A stretch of 64,000 nt of DNA from Pseudomonadota bacterium (GTDB taxonomy: Bacteria > Pseudomonadota > Gammaproteobacteria > Burkholderiales > Rhodocyclaceae). Under the pieces are notes generated by a model. That model saw only the letters and a list, made by a program, of their open reading frames with translations, did not search any database and had not been told where the DNA came from. A program made the translations under genes and the position numbers. The stretch lies in contig JAGTRY010000008.1 in the NCBI GenBank assembly GCA_018262235.1, forward strand, positions 1-64,000, in the 5' to 3' direction. Below are positions 17,890-26,737 of the stretch, in pieces. Within the stretch, counting starts at the first letter, position 1, and each line of letters opens with the position of its first letter.

Positions 17890-18420
17890 TCAGGCGGCCA
17901 ATGCCGGCTTCTGCCAGTTCCAGTCACGCAGCGTCTGCGGCAGCGGGCGCAAGCCGATCGCGCCAGTCGGGCAGTCGTCCATGCAACCACCGCAGCCGGT
18001 GCAGGCCTCATTCAGCACGACGTGAATCTGCTTGGCTGCGCCCATAATCGCGTCCGTCGCACAATGCTTCAGGCATTTTCCGCAGCCGATGCAGATTTCC
18101 TCTGCCACTTCAGCCACCATCGGGCCCTTGTCTTCCATTCCTTCCAGCGACAGGGTGATACCCAGTTTGGCCGCAATTGCCTGGGCCAGGGTCGAGCCTC
18201 CGCCAGGGCAGATCGTGGCCGGGGCATCACCACCTACCACCGCCTCGGCTGCCGCCGTACAGCCGGCCAGACCGCACTGGCCGCAATTGGTGCCCGGCAT
18301 CATCTCGACCACTTCGGTCACCAGACTGTTGCCTTCCACTGCAAACACTTTTGCTGCATACCCCAGGCCCAGCCCGAGAATCAGGCCCAGCATTGCCAGA
18401 CTCAGAACCGCAGTAAGCAT
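17890..18420 (-). CDS. rnfB: Electron transport complex subunit RnfB
   Basis: RnfB is the iron-sulfur subunit that hands electrons to or takes them from ferredoxin. The 176-aa protein has an N-terminal membrane helix, then the CGQCGLAGC four-cysteine cluster segment (PGTNCGQCGLAGCTAAAEAV..CPGGG) and two 4Fe-4S motifs, CIGCGKCLKHCATDAI and CTGCGGCMDDCPTGAI. It is followed by rnfC after 10 bp and preceded by rnfA by 10 bp. Confidence 0.97.
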   Translation of the reverse strand: MLTAVLSLAMLGLILGLGLGYAAKVFAVEGNSLVTEVVEMMPGTNCGQCGLAGCTAAAEAVVGGDAPATICPGGGSTLAQAIAAKLGITLSLEGMEDKGPMVAEVAEEICIGCGKCLKHCATDAIMGAAKQIHVVLNEACTGCGGCMDDCPTGAIGLRPLPQTLRDWNWQKPALAA

Positions 18421-18430
18421 CGCATTCTCC

Positions 18431-19012
18431 TCAACTGAAATTCAGGCCGGCAAAGCCCATGAAAGCCATCGCCAGCAGCCCTGCCAGCACGAAGGTGATC
18501 GGCACACCGTCGAAGGCGGCAGGCACCTTGACCAGCGCCAGACGTTCGCGCAGACCGGCAAACATCACCATCACGATCACGAAGCCCAGCGACGAGCCGA
18601 AGCCGTACACCAGGCTCTTCACGAAACTGTTGCCTTCCTGCACGTTGAGCAGCGCCACGCCAAGCACGGCGCAATTGGTGGTGATCAGGGGCAGGTAGAT
18701 CCCCAGAGCACGGTACAGGGCTGGTACCGATTTCTTGACCACGGCTTCGACGAACTGCACCGTCGCCGCAATCACCACGATGAAGGTCAGGATGCGCAGG
18801 TACTCAAGCCCCAGCGGGGCGAGCAGGAAATGATCAATCATCCAGCCGGCACCTGCCGACACCGTGATCACGAAAGTCGTTGCCAGGCCCATGCCCAAGG
18901 CGCTGTCGATATTCTTGGAAACACCCATGAAGGGGCACAGGCCGAGAAATTTGGCCATCACCACGTTGTTCACCAGCGCGGTGGTCACCAGCAGGATCAG
19001 GTATTCACTCAT
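18431..19012 (-). CDS. rnfA: Electron transport complex subunit RnfA
   Basis: RnfA is a six-helix membrane subunit of 193 aa, paired with RnfE. It starts [33 protein letters not shown] and contains [13 protein letters not shown], the conserved cysteine segment, and [28 protein letters not shown]. The true start is 19012, with GGAGG eight bases upstream; the track ORF extends to 19615 without homology. It is the first gene of the rnf operon and lies directly downstream of a sigma-54-type promoter. Confidence 0.97.
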   Translation of the reverse strand: MSEYLILLVTTALVNNVVMAKFLGLCPFMGVSKNIDSALGMGLATTFVITVSAGAGWMIDHFLLAPLGLEYLRILTFIVVIAATVQFVEAVVKKSVPALYRALGIYLPLITTNCAVLGVALLNVQEGNSFVKSLVYGFGSSLGFVIVMVMFAGLRERLALVKVPAAFDGVPITFVLAGLLAMAFMGFAGLNFS

Positions 19013-19041
19013 TGCAGCACCTCCGTATGTGCCTGCCTCTT

Positions 19042-19057
19042 TGCGAATACCGTGCCA
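19042..19057 (-). promoter_or_regulatory. Sigma-54 (-24/-12) promoter for rnfA
   Basis: On the minus strand the sequence reads TGGCACGGTATTCGCA. It matches TGGCAC-N5-TTGCA with one change (TCGCA) and the invariant GG-N10-GC spacing. Transcription would start near 19031, about 20 bases before the rnfA ATG, leaving room for its GGAGG. A NifA site lies about 100 bp upstream. Confidence 0.82.
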
Positions 19058-19070
19058 AGTTTTCAGCCGG

Positions 19071-19085
19071 GCACCGATCCGGTGC
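19071..19085. promoter_or_regulatory. NtrC-like binding site
   Basis: The palindrome GCACCGATCCGGTGC fits the NtrC core GCACC-N5-GGTGC exactly. It lies about 170 bp upstream of the proposed nifL promoter, a normal enhancer distance, and close behind the rnfA -24 element. It suggests NtrC control of nifLA under nitrogen limitation. This is inferred from consensus only. Confidence 0.6.
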
Positions 19086-19159
19086 GCGCATGCCTTGCAC
19101 TGCGGCCATTTGCGGGCATTCCCCGGCAGACAGGCTGAAGACGTCCGGTGCATGCGGCT

Positions 19160-19175
19160 TGTAGGGGATACAACA
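19160..19175. promoter_or_regulatory. NifA upstream activator sequence (TGT-N10-ACA)
   Basis: The sequence TGTAGGGGATACAACA is an exact TGT-N10-ACA. It lies about 103 bp behind the rnfA -24 element and about 82 bp behind the proposed nifL -24 element. A single site could therefore serve both divergent promoters. Confidence 0.75.
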
Positions 19176-19256
19176 AGACGACGAACGGATGCAACAAAGC
19201 CCGCACTGAAAGAAAGGTTTGCGCTGGCGCAAGAAAATGCAGTCCAAACACCGAAA

Positions 19257-19272
19257 CGGCACGGAATCTGCA
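19257..19272 (+). promoter_or_regulatory. Candidate sigma-54 promoter for nifLA
   Basis: CGGCACGGAATCTGCA keeps the GG-N10-GC core of -24/-12 promoters, with two departures from TGGCAC-N5-TTGCA. The predicted start near 19284 leaves a leader of about 36 bases before the nifL ATG. It is weaker than the rnfA and nifB promoters but correctly placed. Confidence 0.55.
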
Positions 19273-19319
19273 TTGGCGACATTACCCTGCGTCCCTTCAT
19301 CGCGCCCTTATTGCACGCC

Positions 19320-20858
19320 ATGCCCAGCAAACCGAAAACACCGAAATCCGGCAGTCCGCGCAGTATCCCCGTAGCGCTGTACCGCGCTGCCGTGGAACAG
19401 GCTGACATCGCCATCTCGATCACCGATCCGCGCGCCGTGATCGAATACGTCAATCCGGCCTTCACGCGCAGCACCGGCTTCACGCCGGCCGATGCCGTCG
19501 GACTGAACCAGTCGATCCTGTCCAACCGCACCACGCCGCCAGATGTGTACAAGACGATGTGGTCGCACATCACCCGCAAGCAGCCCTGGAGCGGACGTCT
19601 GGTCAACAGCCGCAAGAATGGCGAACGCTATCTGGCGGATCTGACCATCACTCCAGTGCTGGATGAAGCCGGCAACATTTCGCATTTCCTCGGCCTGCAT
19701 CGCGACATCACCGCGCTGCACCGGCTCGAATGCGCGGTACGCAACCAGAAGGCCCTGATCGAATCCGTGGTGGATGGCGCGCCGCTGGTCCTGGCGCTGC
19801 TCAACATGGAAGATCGGGTCCGCCTCGACAACCACGCCTACAAGGCCCTGATGTCCGACCTGGGCATGCAGGAACCGGCCAGCGTGCTGCTTGAAGCCGT
19901 ACGCGCCCAGCTTGGCAGCGGTTTCGGGCCATTCAAACCGGGGGCACACGCCTTCCTTGATCAGCAAGTCCGCCTGGATCGCCCGCACTGGCGCAACCCG
20001 CGCTGGTATGCCTGCTCCGGAGTGTGGGTCGCGGCTGATAATGACAGTACCGATGCTTTCTATGACGAGCAGACCGAACCTTACCTGCTGCTCGTAGCCA
20101 CCGACGTGACGCGTCAGGTCATGGAGCAGGAAAAAGCCCGCGTCGCCGCACTGCACGCCATGCTCGCCGAAGAAACCCGTCAGCAAGCCTTGCGCGAAAG
20201 TCTCTCGGCCGCGGTCTATCAGATGGAAGGGCCGCTCAATGTGCTCGAATCCGTGGTCAACCTGATGGGGCGGCGCGGTTGCGATCCGGCCCAGGCTGCC
20301 CTGGCCGAAGCCCTCAAGGCCGGTCAGAGCGTACTGGAAACCCTGAGGATCGCAATCCCGGCGAGCGCCAGCGAGAACTTCAGCGCCGTGAATCTCAATG
20401 AAGCCATGCGCGACATTCTCGATCTCTCCGCCCAGCGTTTTCTCGCCGCCGGCATCTCGGTCAATTGGCATCCGCAACTCGTGCTACCCAACATCCAGGG
20501 CCACCCGCGGCGCCTGCGCAGCATGCTCAAGGCGCTGATCGACAATGCCATCGAAGCCATGAACACCAAGGGCTGGCAACAGCGCGAACTGCAGATCGTC
20601 ACGCGCAGCCAGAAGGACAGCCTCGAAATCGAAATCACCGACAGCGGCCCCGGCCTCTCCGCCGAACTGCGTCTGAAAGCCTTCGAGCCGTTCTGGAGCA
20701 CAAAGAAAACTCAGGGCAATCACCTTGGCACAGGTCTGCCATCGGCTCAGCAGGTCGCGGTGGATCACGGCGGCAATATCGAACTCGCCGAGGGCCCGCG
20801 CGGGGGCTGCGCTGCACACGTGGTACTACCGCTCAAACGACAGGGCATGCATGAATAA
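19320..20858 (+). CDS. nifL: Nitrogen fixation negative regulator NifL
   Basis: NifL inhibits NifA when oxygen or fixed nitrogen is present. The 512-aa protein begins with a flavin-type PAS domain (about 20-135: [68 protein letters not shown], YFLGxHRD-like FLGLHRDIT). A second PAS region (about 145-265), a helical H-like region and a GHKL ATPase domain ([24 protein letters not shown]) follow. The position of the usual phospho-histidine reads [11 protein letters not shown], with Tyr300, consistent with a non-phosphorylating regulator. No clear Shine-Dalgarno precedes 19320. nifA follows after 146 bp. Confidence 0.94.
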   Translation: MPSKPKTPKSGSPRSIPVALYRAAVEQADIAISITDPRAVIEYVNPAFTRSTGFTPADAVGLNQSILSNRTTPPDVYKTMWSHITRKQPWSGRLVNSRKNGERYLADLTITPVLDEAGNISHFLGLHRDITALHRLECAVRNQKALIESVVDGAPLVLALLNMEDRVRLDNHAYKALMSDLGMQEPASVLLEAVRAQLGSGFGPFKPGAHAFLDQQVRLDRPHWRNPRWYACSGVWVAADNDSTDAFYDEQTEPYLLLVATDVTRQVMEQEKARVAALHAMLAEETRQQALRESLSAAVYQMEGPLNVLESVVNLMGRRGCDPAQAALAEALKAGQSVLETLRIAIPASASENFSAVNLNEAMRDILDLSAQRFLAAGISVNWHPQLVLPNIQGHPRRLRSMLKALIDNAIEAMNTKGWQQRELQIVTRSQKDSLEIEITDSGPGLSAELRLKAFEPFWSTKKTQGNHLGTGLPSAQQVAVDHGGNIELAEGPRGGCAAHVVLPLKRQGMHE

Positions 20859-21004
20859 CCGGATCACGCACAGTGCCTCCCGGACTGCGACATGAGTTCG
20901 GCACACGCGCACACGAATGGGTGTCACCGCTGCACAGGCAGGGATAACACCAGCAAGAAAACCGCGGCTCCGGCCGCACACAGGAAGCCACAAGGGTAAG
21001 CATT

Positions 21005-22534
21005 ATGGCCATGGATGCCGAAGGCGCACTGAAACACACACTGATGGAAACGCTCTACAAGGTGAGCGTCATCCTCTCGCGCTCGCTCGACGTGAAACAG
21101 ACACCACAGGAAGTGCTGCGCGTGCTCGAGGAATCCGCCGGGCTGACACGCGGGATGATCAGCGTGCTGGATGCCGACAGCGGAGATCTGGTCGTCAATG
21201 CCGTCCAGGGTATCGAGCCGCAGGAGTTTGAGCCGATCCGCTACCAGTCCGGCGAAGGCGTGCTGGGCCTGATCATCGAAGAAGGCAAGACCGTGGCCCT
21301 GCCCTCGGTCGCGGCCAACCCGCGCTTTCTGAACCGGCTCGGCATCTACGAGCGGCGCCTGCCTTTCATTGCCGCGCCAATCCACGTCGGCGGCACCCTG
21401 CAGGGCGTGCTCGCGGTACAGCCGAACAAGCTCGATGACGGCCTGCTCGCTGTGCGTGCCCAGTTCGTCGAGATGGTCGCCAACCTCATCGGCCAGAGCG
21501 TCAAGCTCTCACTCGATGTCGCCGAAGAAAAGAAGATGATTGCCGAAGAGCGCGACACGCTGCGCCGCACCGTGCGTGTCCAGCACGGCTTCGACAACAT
21601 CGTCGGCCATTCCGCTGGCATGCGCCGGATCTTCGAGCAAATCCGCATGGTCGCCAAGTGGAACACCACCGTGCTGATCCGCGGCGAAACCGGCACCGGC
21701 AAGGAACTCATTGCCAACGCCATCCATTACAACTCGCCACGCGCGCGCGGACCTTACGTACGGCTGAACTGTGCCTCGCTGCCCGAGAACCTGCTCGAAT
21801 CCGAGCTCTTCGGTCACGAGAAAGGCGCCTTCACCGGCGCGGTGAATTCACGCAAAGGCCGCTTCGAGATGGCCGATGGCGGCAGCATCTTCCTCGACGA
21901 AATCGGCGAAATCTCGCCGGCCTTCCAGGCCAAGTTGTTGCGTGTCCTGCAGGAAGGCGAACTGGAGCGCGTCGGCGGCGGCCGCACCCTGAAGGTTGAT
22001 GTACGCGTGATCGCCGCCACCCACCGCGACCTGGAAGATGCCGTGGATGAAGGCAAGTTCCGCGAGGATCTGTACTTCCGTCTCAACGTGATGCCGATCA
22101 AGCTGCCGGCGCTGCGTGAGCGGCTCGAAGACGTGCCCGAGATCGCACGCCATCTGATGGGTCGCATCAGCCAGTTGCAAGGCCGTCCGCTCGACCTGAC
22201 GGAAGCCGCCATCTCGCGGCTGATCCAGTATTCCTGGCCCGGCAACGTGCGCGAAATGGAAAACTGTCTGGAGCGCGCCGCCGTGATGTCCGAAAGCGGC
22301 CATATCGATGCCGACCTGATCCGCATCGACCGTCAACGCGACAGTGGCCCGGTTCCGAGTGCCGGCCCGCGCATCGATTTCGACGACCCCACGGTCGACG
22401 AACGCACCAAAGTCATCGCTGCGCTGGAACAGGCAGGCTGGGTACAGGCCAAAGCCGCCCGCCTCCTGAACATGACCCCGCGCCAGATCGCCTACCGGAT
22501 TCTGACGCTGGGCATCGAGGTCAAACAGTTCTGA
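21005..22534 (+). CDS. nifA: Nif-specific transcriptional activator NifA
   Basis: NifA is the sigma-54-dependent activator of nif genes, 509 aa. Residues about 15-165 are a GAF domain. The AAA+ domain follows, with Walker A RGETGTGKE near 227, the sigma-54 contact loop GAFTGA at 274-279, DGGSIFLDEIGE and the R-finger region FREDLYFRLNVMP. The C-terminus (about 465-509) is a Fis-type helix-turn-helix: GWVQAKAARLLNMTPRQIAYRI. The Cys-X4-Cys linker of oxygen-sensitive NifA proteins is absent, matching regulation through the adjacent NifL. AAGGGTAAG lies just upstream of the start. Confidence 0.97.
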   Translation: MAMDAEGALKHTLMETLYKVSVILSRSLDVKQTPQEVLRVLEESAGLTRGMISVLDADSGDLVVNAVQGIEPQEFEPIRYQSGEGVLGLIIEEGKTVALPSVAANPRFLNRLGIYERRLPFIAAPIHVGGTLQGVLAVQPNKLDDGLLAVRAQFVEMVANLIGQSVKLSLDVAEEKKMIAEERDTLRRTVRVQHGFDNIVGHSAGMRRIFEQIRMVAKWNTTVLIRGETGTGKELIANAIHYNSPRARGPYVRLNCASLPENLLESELFGHEKGAFTGAVNSRKGRFEMADGGSIFLDEIGEISPAFQAKLLRVLQEGELERVGGGRTLKVDVRVIAATHRDLEDAVDEGKFREDLYFRLNVMPIKLPALRERLEDVPEIARHLMGRISQLQGRPLDLTEAAISRLIQYSWPGNVREMENCLERAAVMSESGHIDADLIRIDRQRDSGPVPSAGPRIDFDDPTVDERTKVIAALEQAGWVQAKAARLLNMTPRQIAYRILTLGIEVKQF

Positions 22535-22562
22535 CTGGCACGCGTGCCCGGAACGCCACGCG

Positions 22563-24035
22563 TCATTCCGTGGCCTGACTCACCGGTGCGCTCAGCGGCA
22601 GGCTGATGACGAAGCGCACGCCGGCCCCCGGCGGGCTTTCGGCGCGGATGCTGCCACCGAGGGCTCCGGTGACAAGGTTGTAGACGATGTGCAGGCCCAG
22701 CCCGCTGCCGCCATGGCCCAGCTTCGTGGTGAAAAACGGGTCGAAGATCCGGGGCAGGTTCTCCGCGGCAATCCCGCAGCCATTGTCGGCTACGGTGAGG
22801 GAGACCTGCGTGGGCGTCTCTTGCTCGGCCGTGATCCGGATTTCACCACCAGCCCGACCATCGAAACCATGACAAATGGCATTGCCGATCAGGTTGCCGA
22901 TAACCTGACTGAGCGGTCCCGGAAAACTGTCGAGCACGATGCCGCCTGGCGTGTCATTGACCAATTTGCAAGCCGCCTTGCGGATCGAGGGGGCCTGAGC
23001 CACCTCGATCTCGTGGATGAAGCCATGCAGTTCGAATCTGCGCCGGCGCGAGCTGGTCTGATCGACAGCCAGCTCCTTGAAATTGGTGACCAGCTCGGAG
23101 GCCCGATAAAGATTGCGCAGGAGAGAGTCGTAGCCGACCGTGATGTTTTCGAGGAAGCTTGTCAGCATGCTCTTGCGCAAGCCTGAGGCGATCTCTTTTT
23201 CGAATGTCTCGCGATGGTCTTGCAAGGTACTGGCGAGCATCATGCAGTTTCCGATCGGCGTGTTCAGCTCGTGCGCAATGCCTGCCACCAGCGCCCCCAG
23301 CGAAGCCAGTTTCTCGCTTTGCACAAGCTGGGTCTGGGCGGCACGCAAATGTCCCAGCAAGGTGGCCAGTTCCTGATTGGCCTGGGCCAGATCGCTGGTG
23401 CGTTGTGCAACCCGGTCTTCGAGCTGGCGATTGATTTCCGCCACTTCCGCTTCGGCGCGCTTGCGGTCGGTAATGTCACGGACCGTCGACAGGATGCGGC
23501 GCTCCCCGCGGATGGACGCACTCTTGAGCGTAACATCCGCCCAGAAATCGCTGCCATTCTTGCGACGTGCCAGCCATTCGAAACGATAAGTCCCGCAGCT
23601 CATGGCCTGGGCAAGACGCTGGCGCACCTCGGCAGGATCCACCGGTTTGTTGGAAGAGGAGAGATCCAGGATGGAGAGTGAATCGACCTCTTCACGACTG
23701 AACCCGTACAGTTCCGAGAAAGCCTGATTCACCGCGCATATTTCCTGCGAAGCGGGATCAAGCACGATGATGGCTTCACTCGACTTGTCAAAGAGTTCCC
23801 GGTAGTTGGCCTCGCTTTCCTCGGCACGTTTGCGCGTGCTTTCAAGCTCGACCAGCATCGTCCGCATTTCTGCCGCCTGCTGTTCCAGTGCCCCTTTCGC
23901 GGCGCGCAAGGCTTCCACCTGTTGCTGGAGTTGCGGGTAATAGCTCTTGCGCAGCGCATGTTCATCCAGCCCGATGATCTGGTCCAGAAGGCTTGTGGTT
24001 GTGCCCAAGGGTTCAGGCTTTGAGTGCTCGTTCAT
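22563..24035 (-). CDS. PAS-domain sensor histidine kinase (ErcS'-like)
   Basis: A soluble 490-aa kinase. An N-terminal coiled coil ([21 protein letters not shown]) precedes a PAS domain (about 85-200: [32 protein letters not shown], then [16 protein letters not shown]) and a second coiled coil. The H-box is [22 protein letters not shown], followed by N-box [13 protein letters not shown]1 ADNGCGIA and G2 [12 protein letters not shown]. There is no receiver domain and no membrane segment. The ATG at 24035 overlaps the end of the upstream dehydrogenase gene by 23 bp, so the two are one operon. Pairing with an ErcA-like dehydrogenase recalls ercA-ercS' of Pseudomonas aeruginosa ethanol regulation. 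Confidence 0.88.
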   Translation of the reverse strand: MNEHSKPEPLGTTTSLLDQIIGLDEHALRKSYYPQLQQQVEALRAAKGALEQQAAEMRTMLVELESTRKRAEESEANYRELFDKSSEAIIVLDPASQEICAVNQAFSELYGFSREEVDSLSILDLSSSNKPVDPAEVRQRLAQAMSCGTYRFEWLARRKNGSDFWADVTLKSASIRGERRILSTVRDITDRKRAEAEVAEINRQLEDRVAQRTSDLAQANQELATLLGHLRAAQTQLVQSEKLASLGALVAGIAHELNTPIGNCMMLASTLQDHRETFEKEIASGLRKSMLTSFLENITVGYDSLLRNLYRASELVTNFKELAVDQTSSRRRRFELHGFIHEIEVAQAPSIRKAACKLVNDTPGGIVLDSFPGPLSQVIGNLIGNAICHGFDGRAGGEIRITAEQETPTQVSLTVADNGCGIAAENLPRIFDPFFTTKLGHGGSGLGLHIVYNLVTGALGGSIRAESPPGAGVRFVISLPLSAPVSQATE

Positions 24036-25167
24036 AGATCTGTTCGATGTCTTCAACACAAGCCTGGACGGGATTGGTGACCAGGCACGGATCAGCAGCA
24101 GCATGCCGCGCCAGTTGCGGGATGTCGTCGGCCTTGACGCCCAGTTCATGCAAGCTTCGGTCCAGCCCGACGGAAAGACGCAAACGACGCAAGGCGTCAA
24201 CCAGACAAGCCTTCTGTCCTGCTGCGCTCATACCGCTTACATCCACGCCGATGGCGGTCGCAATGGCGGCATAGCGTTCACAGGCACTGGCATGATTGAA
24301 CGCCACCACGTGCTCAAGCAACAGGGCATTGCAAACGCCATGGGGCAGATCGAGCAAACCGCCCAGGCTGTGTGCCATCGCATGCACCAGACCCAGGCTG
24401 GCATTCGAAAAAGCCAGGCCTGCCAGCAGGCTGCCAAGCATCATCGGCTCGCGATATGCCATGACATCAGGGTTGCGCGTAGCCGGAAGCAGATTCGGTG
24501 AAATCCGGCGGATGGCCTCAAGCGCATGCAGATCCGTCACGGGCGAACCGGCGGTCGACACATACGCCTCGATGGCATGTACCAAGGCATCGAATCCGGT
24601 CGCGGCGGTCAGTTCGGCAGGCATGGTGGCAGTGGTCAGCGGATCGATCAGGGCCGCATCCGGCAGCATGACCTTGCTGATGATGGCGATCTTCACGTTG
24701 CGGGTCGTATCGTTGATGATCGCAAATTGCGAGACATCCGCGGACGTCCCCGCCGTGGTCGGGATGCAAATCAAGGGCGGCCCGGGAATCCGGACCCGGT
24801 CAACCCCCTCGAAATCGAGGATCGAAGCGCCACTGGAGGCCACGATGCCAATCCCCTTGGCGCAATCCATCGGACTGCCACCACCGACCGCGATGATCAG
24901 GTCGCAGCCTTCATCCCGAAACTTCTGTGCCCCCGCCATGACTTCCGCTTCGCGCGGATTCGGAGAAACATCAGCAAACGTGACACAAGCCATGCCCACC
25001 TGCTGCAACGCCTCGGTAACCTTGCCCGCCCATCCCGCCGTTATGACACCTTGATCCGTCACAACCAGTGCGCGCTCAGCCGCAAAATTCCGGGCATACC
25101 GGCCGACCAGGCTCAGGGCACCGGCGCCAAGCACGAATTCCGGAGCAACGTTCTTGCGGATGTCCAT
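24013..25167 (-). CDS. Iron-containing alcohol dehydrogenase (ErcA-like)
   Basis: A 384-aa group III alcohol dehydrogenase. The NAD-binding motif is IIAVGGGSPMDCAKGIGIVAS, followed by PPLICIPTTAGTSADVSQFAII. The iron site includes GFDALVHAIEAYVS and GLVHAMAHSLGGLLDLPHGVCNALLL, with the histidine ligands present. The start at 25167 is chosen because GGAGAAGG precedes it and it gives the usual length; the track start adds 22 unconserved residues. The DFEGVD..ADVSQFAII pattern resembles ErcA, whose role in Pseudomonas is signalling in ethanol oxidation rather than bulk catabolism. Substrate here is not known. Confidence 0.9.
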   Translation of the reverse strand: MDIRKNVAPEFVLGAGALSLVGRYARNFAAERALVVTDQGVITAGWAGKVTEALQQVGMACVTFADVSPNPREAEVMAGAQKFRDEGCDLIIAVGGGSPMDCAKGIGIVASSGASILDFEGVDRVRIPGPPLICIPTTAGTSADVSQFAIINDTTRNVKIAIISKVMLPDAALIDPLTTATMPAELTAATGFDALVHAIEAYVSTAGSPVTDLHALEAIRRISPNLLPATRNPDVMAYREPMMLGSLLAGLAFSNASLGLVHAMAHSLGGLLDLPHGVCNALLLEHVVAFNHASACERYAAIATAIGVDVSGMSAAGQKACLVDALRRLRLSVGLDRSLHELGVKADDIPQLARHAAADPCLVTNPVQACVEDIEQIYERALKA

Positions 25168-25440
25168 CAAGGCCTTCTCCCTGTTACAGCAGACATTCAT
25201 CTTCCTTGCGATGCGATCAGTCAGGTCGCTCAATATAGCCTCCTATAGAGGCATTCTGGGCTTCCATTCGGGCAAAAAATTGTCCAGAGAAATTACGTCC
25301 TTGCCACACCCGCCATCCGGCCATCGTGGACGCGACTCACGATCCATCGCGAGCACAACACGCACACACCCGGCACCGGTGTTGATCAACAAGAATGCTG
25401 CTCGGTCTGTGCGCCGGGACCAGCGCCGCACAGTAAGATC

Positions 25441-26616
25441 ATGGACAGTCTCCTGCAACCCGACACGCCCCCGGCACCAGGCACCAGAATGGAATTGCGA
25501 TACCACGCCCGCATCAGCGAGATCCCGGCCCGGACCTGGGATGCCCTCGCACTAGATGATCAGCCCTTCCTCCGCCATGCCTACCTGCATGCGCTGGAAG
25601 CATCGGGCTGCGTCGGCGAAGGCACCGGCTGGCAGAGTGCCCATGCCGGGTTATGGGACGCAGGCAAACTGCTCGCCGCCATGCCCTTGTACTTGAAAGA
25701 ACATTCAATGGGCGAGTATGTCTTTGACTGGGCCTGGGCAGAGGCCTACGCGCAGCATGGCCTGGCTTACTACCCGAAATGGCTGGCAGCGATCCCTTTC
25801 ACGCCGGTACAAGGGCAGCGCATCCTGGGGCCGGACGCCGAACATCGCCGCGGGCTGCTGGCTGCGGTATTGCAGGCGGCGCGACAAAGCGGCCTGTCTT
25901 CGCTGCATCTGCTGTTTGCCGCGGCCGACGAAGTGCAATGGGCACAGGAACTGGGCTACATGTGTCGCAGCACCGTACAGTTCCACTGGCGCAACGCGGG
26001 CTATCACGACTTCGAGGATTTTCTTGCCGCACTCAGCCGCGACAAACGCAAGAAGATCCGCCAGGAGCGCCGCCGTGTGGCAGAAGCGGGCGTCGTGCTG
26101 CGACGGATCGAGGGGCCGCGGATCAGCCTGCGCGACTGGTCTTTCTTCACACGCTGCTATGAACGCACCTACGCCCTGCACCGCGCGGCGCCCTATCTGA
26201 ATCTGGATTTTTTCGAGCGCCTGGGCGACAAGTTGCCCCAGCATTGCGTCCTGCTGATCGCCAGCATCGGCGAACGCGACATCGCTGCCAGCCTGTTGCT
26301 GCGTGACAGTACAACTTTGTACGGCCGTTACTGGGGCGCGCTCGAAGACGTGCGCTGCCTGCATTTCGAAGCCTGTTACTACGCCCCGATCGAATACGCC
26401 ATCGCCCAGGGTCTCCGGTATTTTGAAGGCGGTGCGCAAGGCGAACACAAGCTCGCACGCGGCCTGCAGCCGGTTGAAACTCACTCATTGCACTGGCTGG
26501 CCGATGCCCGTTTCAGCGATGCGGTACAGCGTTTTCTGGCACGTGAAGCGCAGGGCATGACCCAGTACATCAACGAACTGGAAGCCCGCAACCCGGTACG
26601 CAAGCTGCCGGATTGA
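25441..26616 (+). CDS. GNAT/FemAB-like protein (DUF482)
   Basis: A 391-aa soluble protein of the DUF482 (peptidogalycan biosynthesis/FemAB-like) family. Marks are LDDQPFLRHAYLHALEASGCVGEGTGW at the N-terminus, MPLYLKEHSMGEYVFDWAWAEAYAQHGLAYYPKW, FLAALSRDKRKKIRQERRRV, and a C-terminal half with YGRYWGALEDVRCLHFEACYYAPIEYAI, GAQGEHKLARGLQPVETHSLHW. The fold is a double GNAT domain. Members may transfer aminoacyl groups or act on unknown metabolites, and the substrate is unknown. The 273 bp upstream, to the dehydrogenase start, hold no other gene I can support. Confidence 0.88.
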   Translation: MDSLLQPDTPPAPGTRMELRYHARISEIPARTWDALALDDQPFLRHAYLHALEASGCVGEGTGWQSAHAGLWDAGKLLAAMPLYLKEHSMGEYVFDWAWAEAYAQHGLAYYPKWLAAIPFTPVQGQRILGPDAEHRRGLLAAVLQAARQSGLSSLHLLFAAADEVQWAQELGYMCRSTVQFHWRNAGYHDFEDFLAALSRDKRKKIRQERRRVAEAGVVLRRIEGPRISLRDWSFFTRCYERTYALHRAAPYLNLDFFERLGDKLPQHCVLLIASIGERDIAASLLLRDSTTLYGRYWGALEDVRCLHFEACYYAPIEYAIAQGLRYFEGGAQGEHKLARGLQPVETHSLHWLADARFSDAVQRFLAREAQGMTQYINELEARNPVRKLPD

Positions 26617-26737
26617 TGGTTGCCCAGGGGGCGCGCACCTCTCCAGCGAAAGGCAGAGACGCACGTACCCCCTTTCAAGTCAGGGACTTCTGCCTTATTG
26701 TTCCGGCTTCCTACCGCTGCTGTACCCAGTATTAACC

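Noticed and set aside
19225-19240. TGGCGCAAGAAAATGC as an alternative nifL sigma-54 promoter
   Set aside because: The GG to GC spacing is 11 rather than the required 10. The 19257 site has correct spacing.
22537-22548. GGCACGCGTGCC palindrome after nifA as a terminator
   Set aside because: Short stem with no usable loop and no T-run between the convergent genes.
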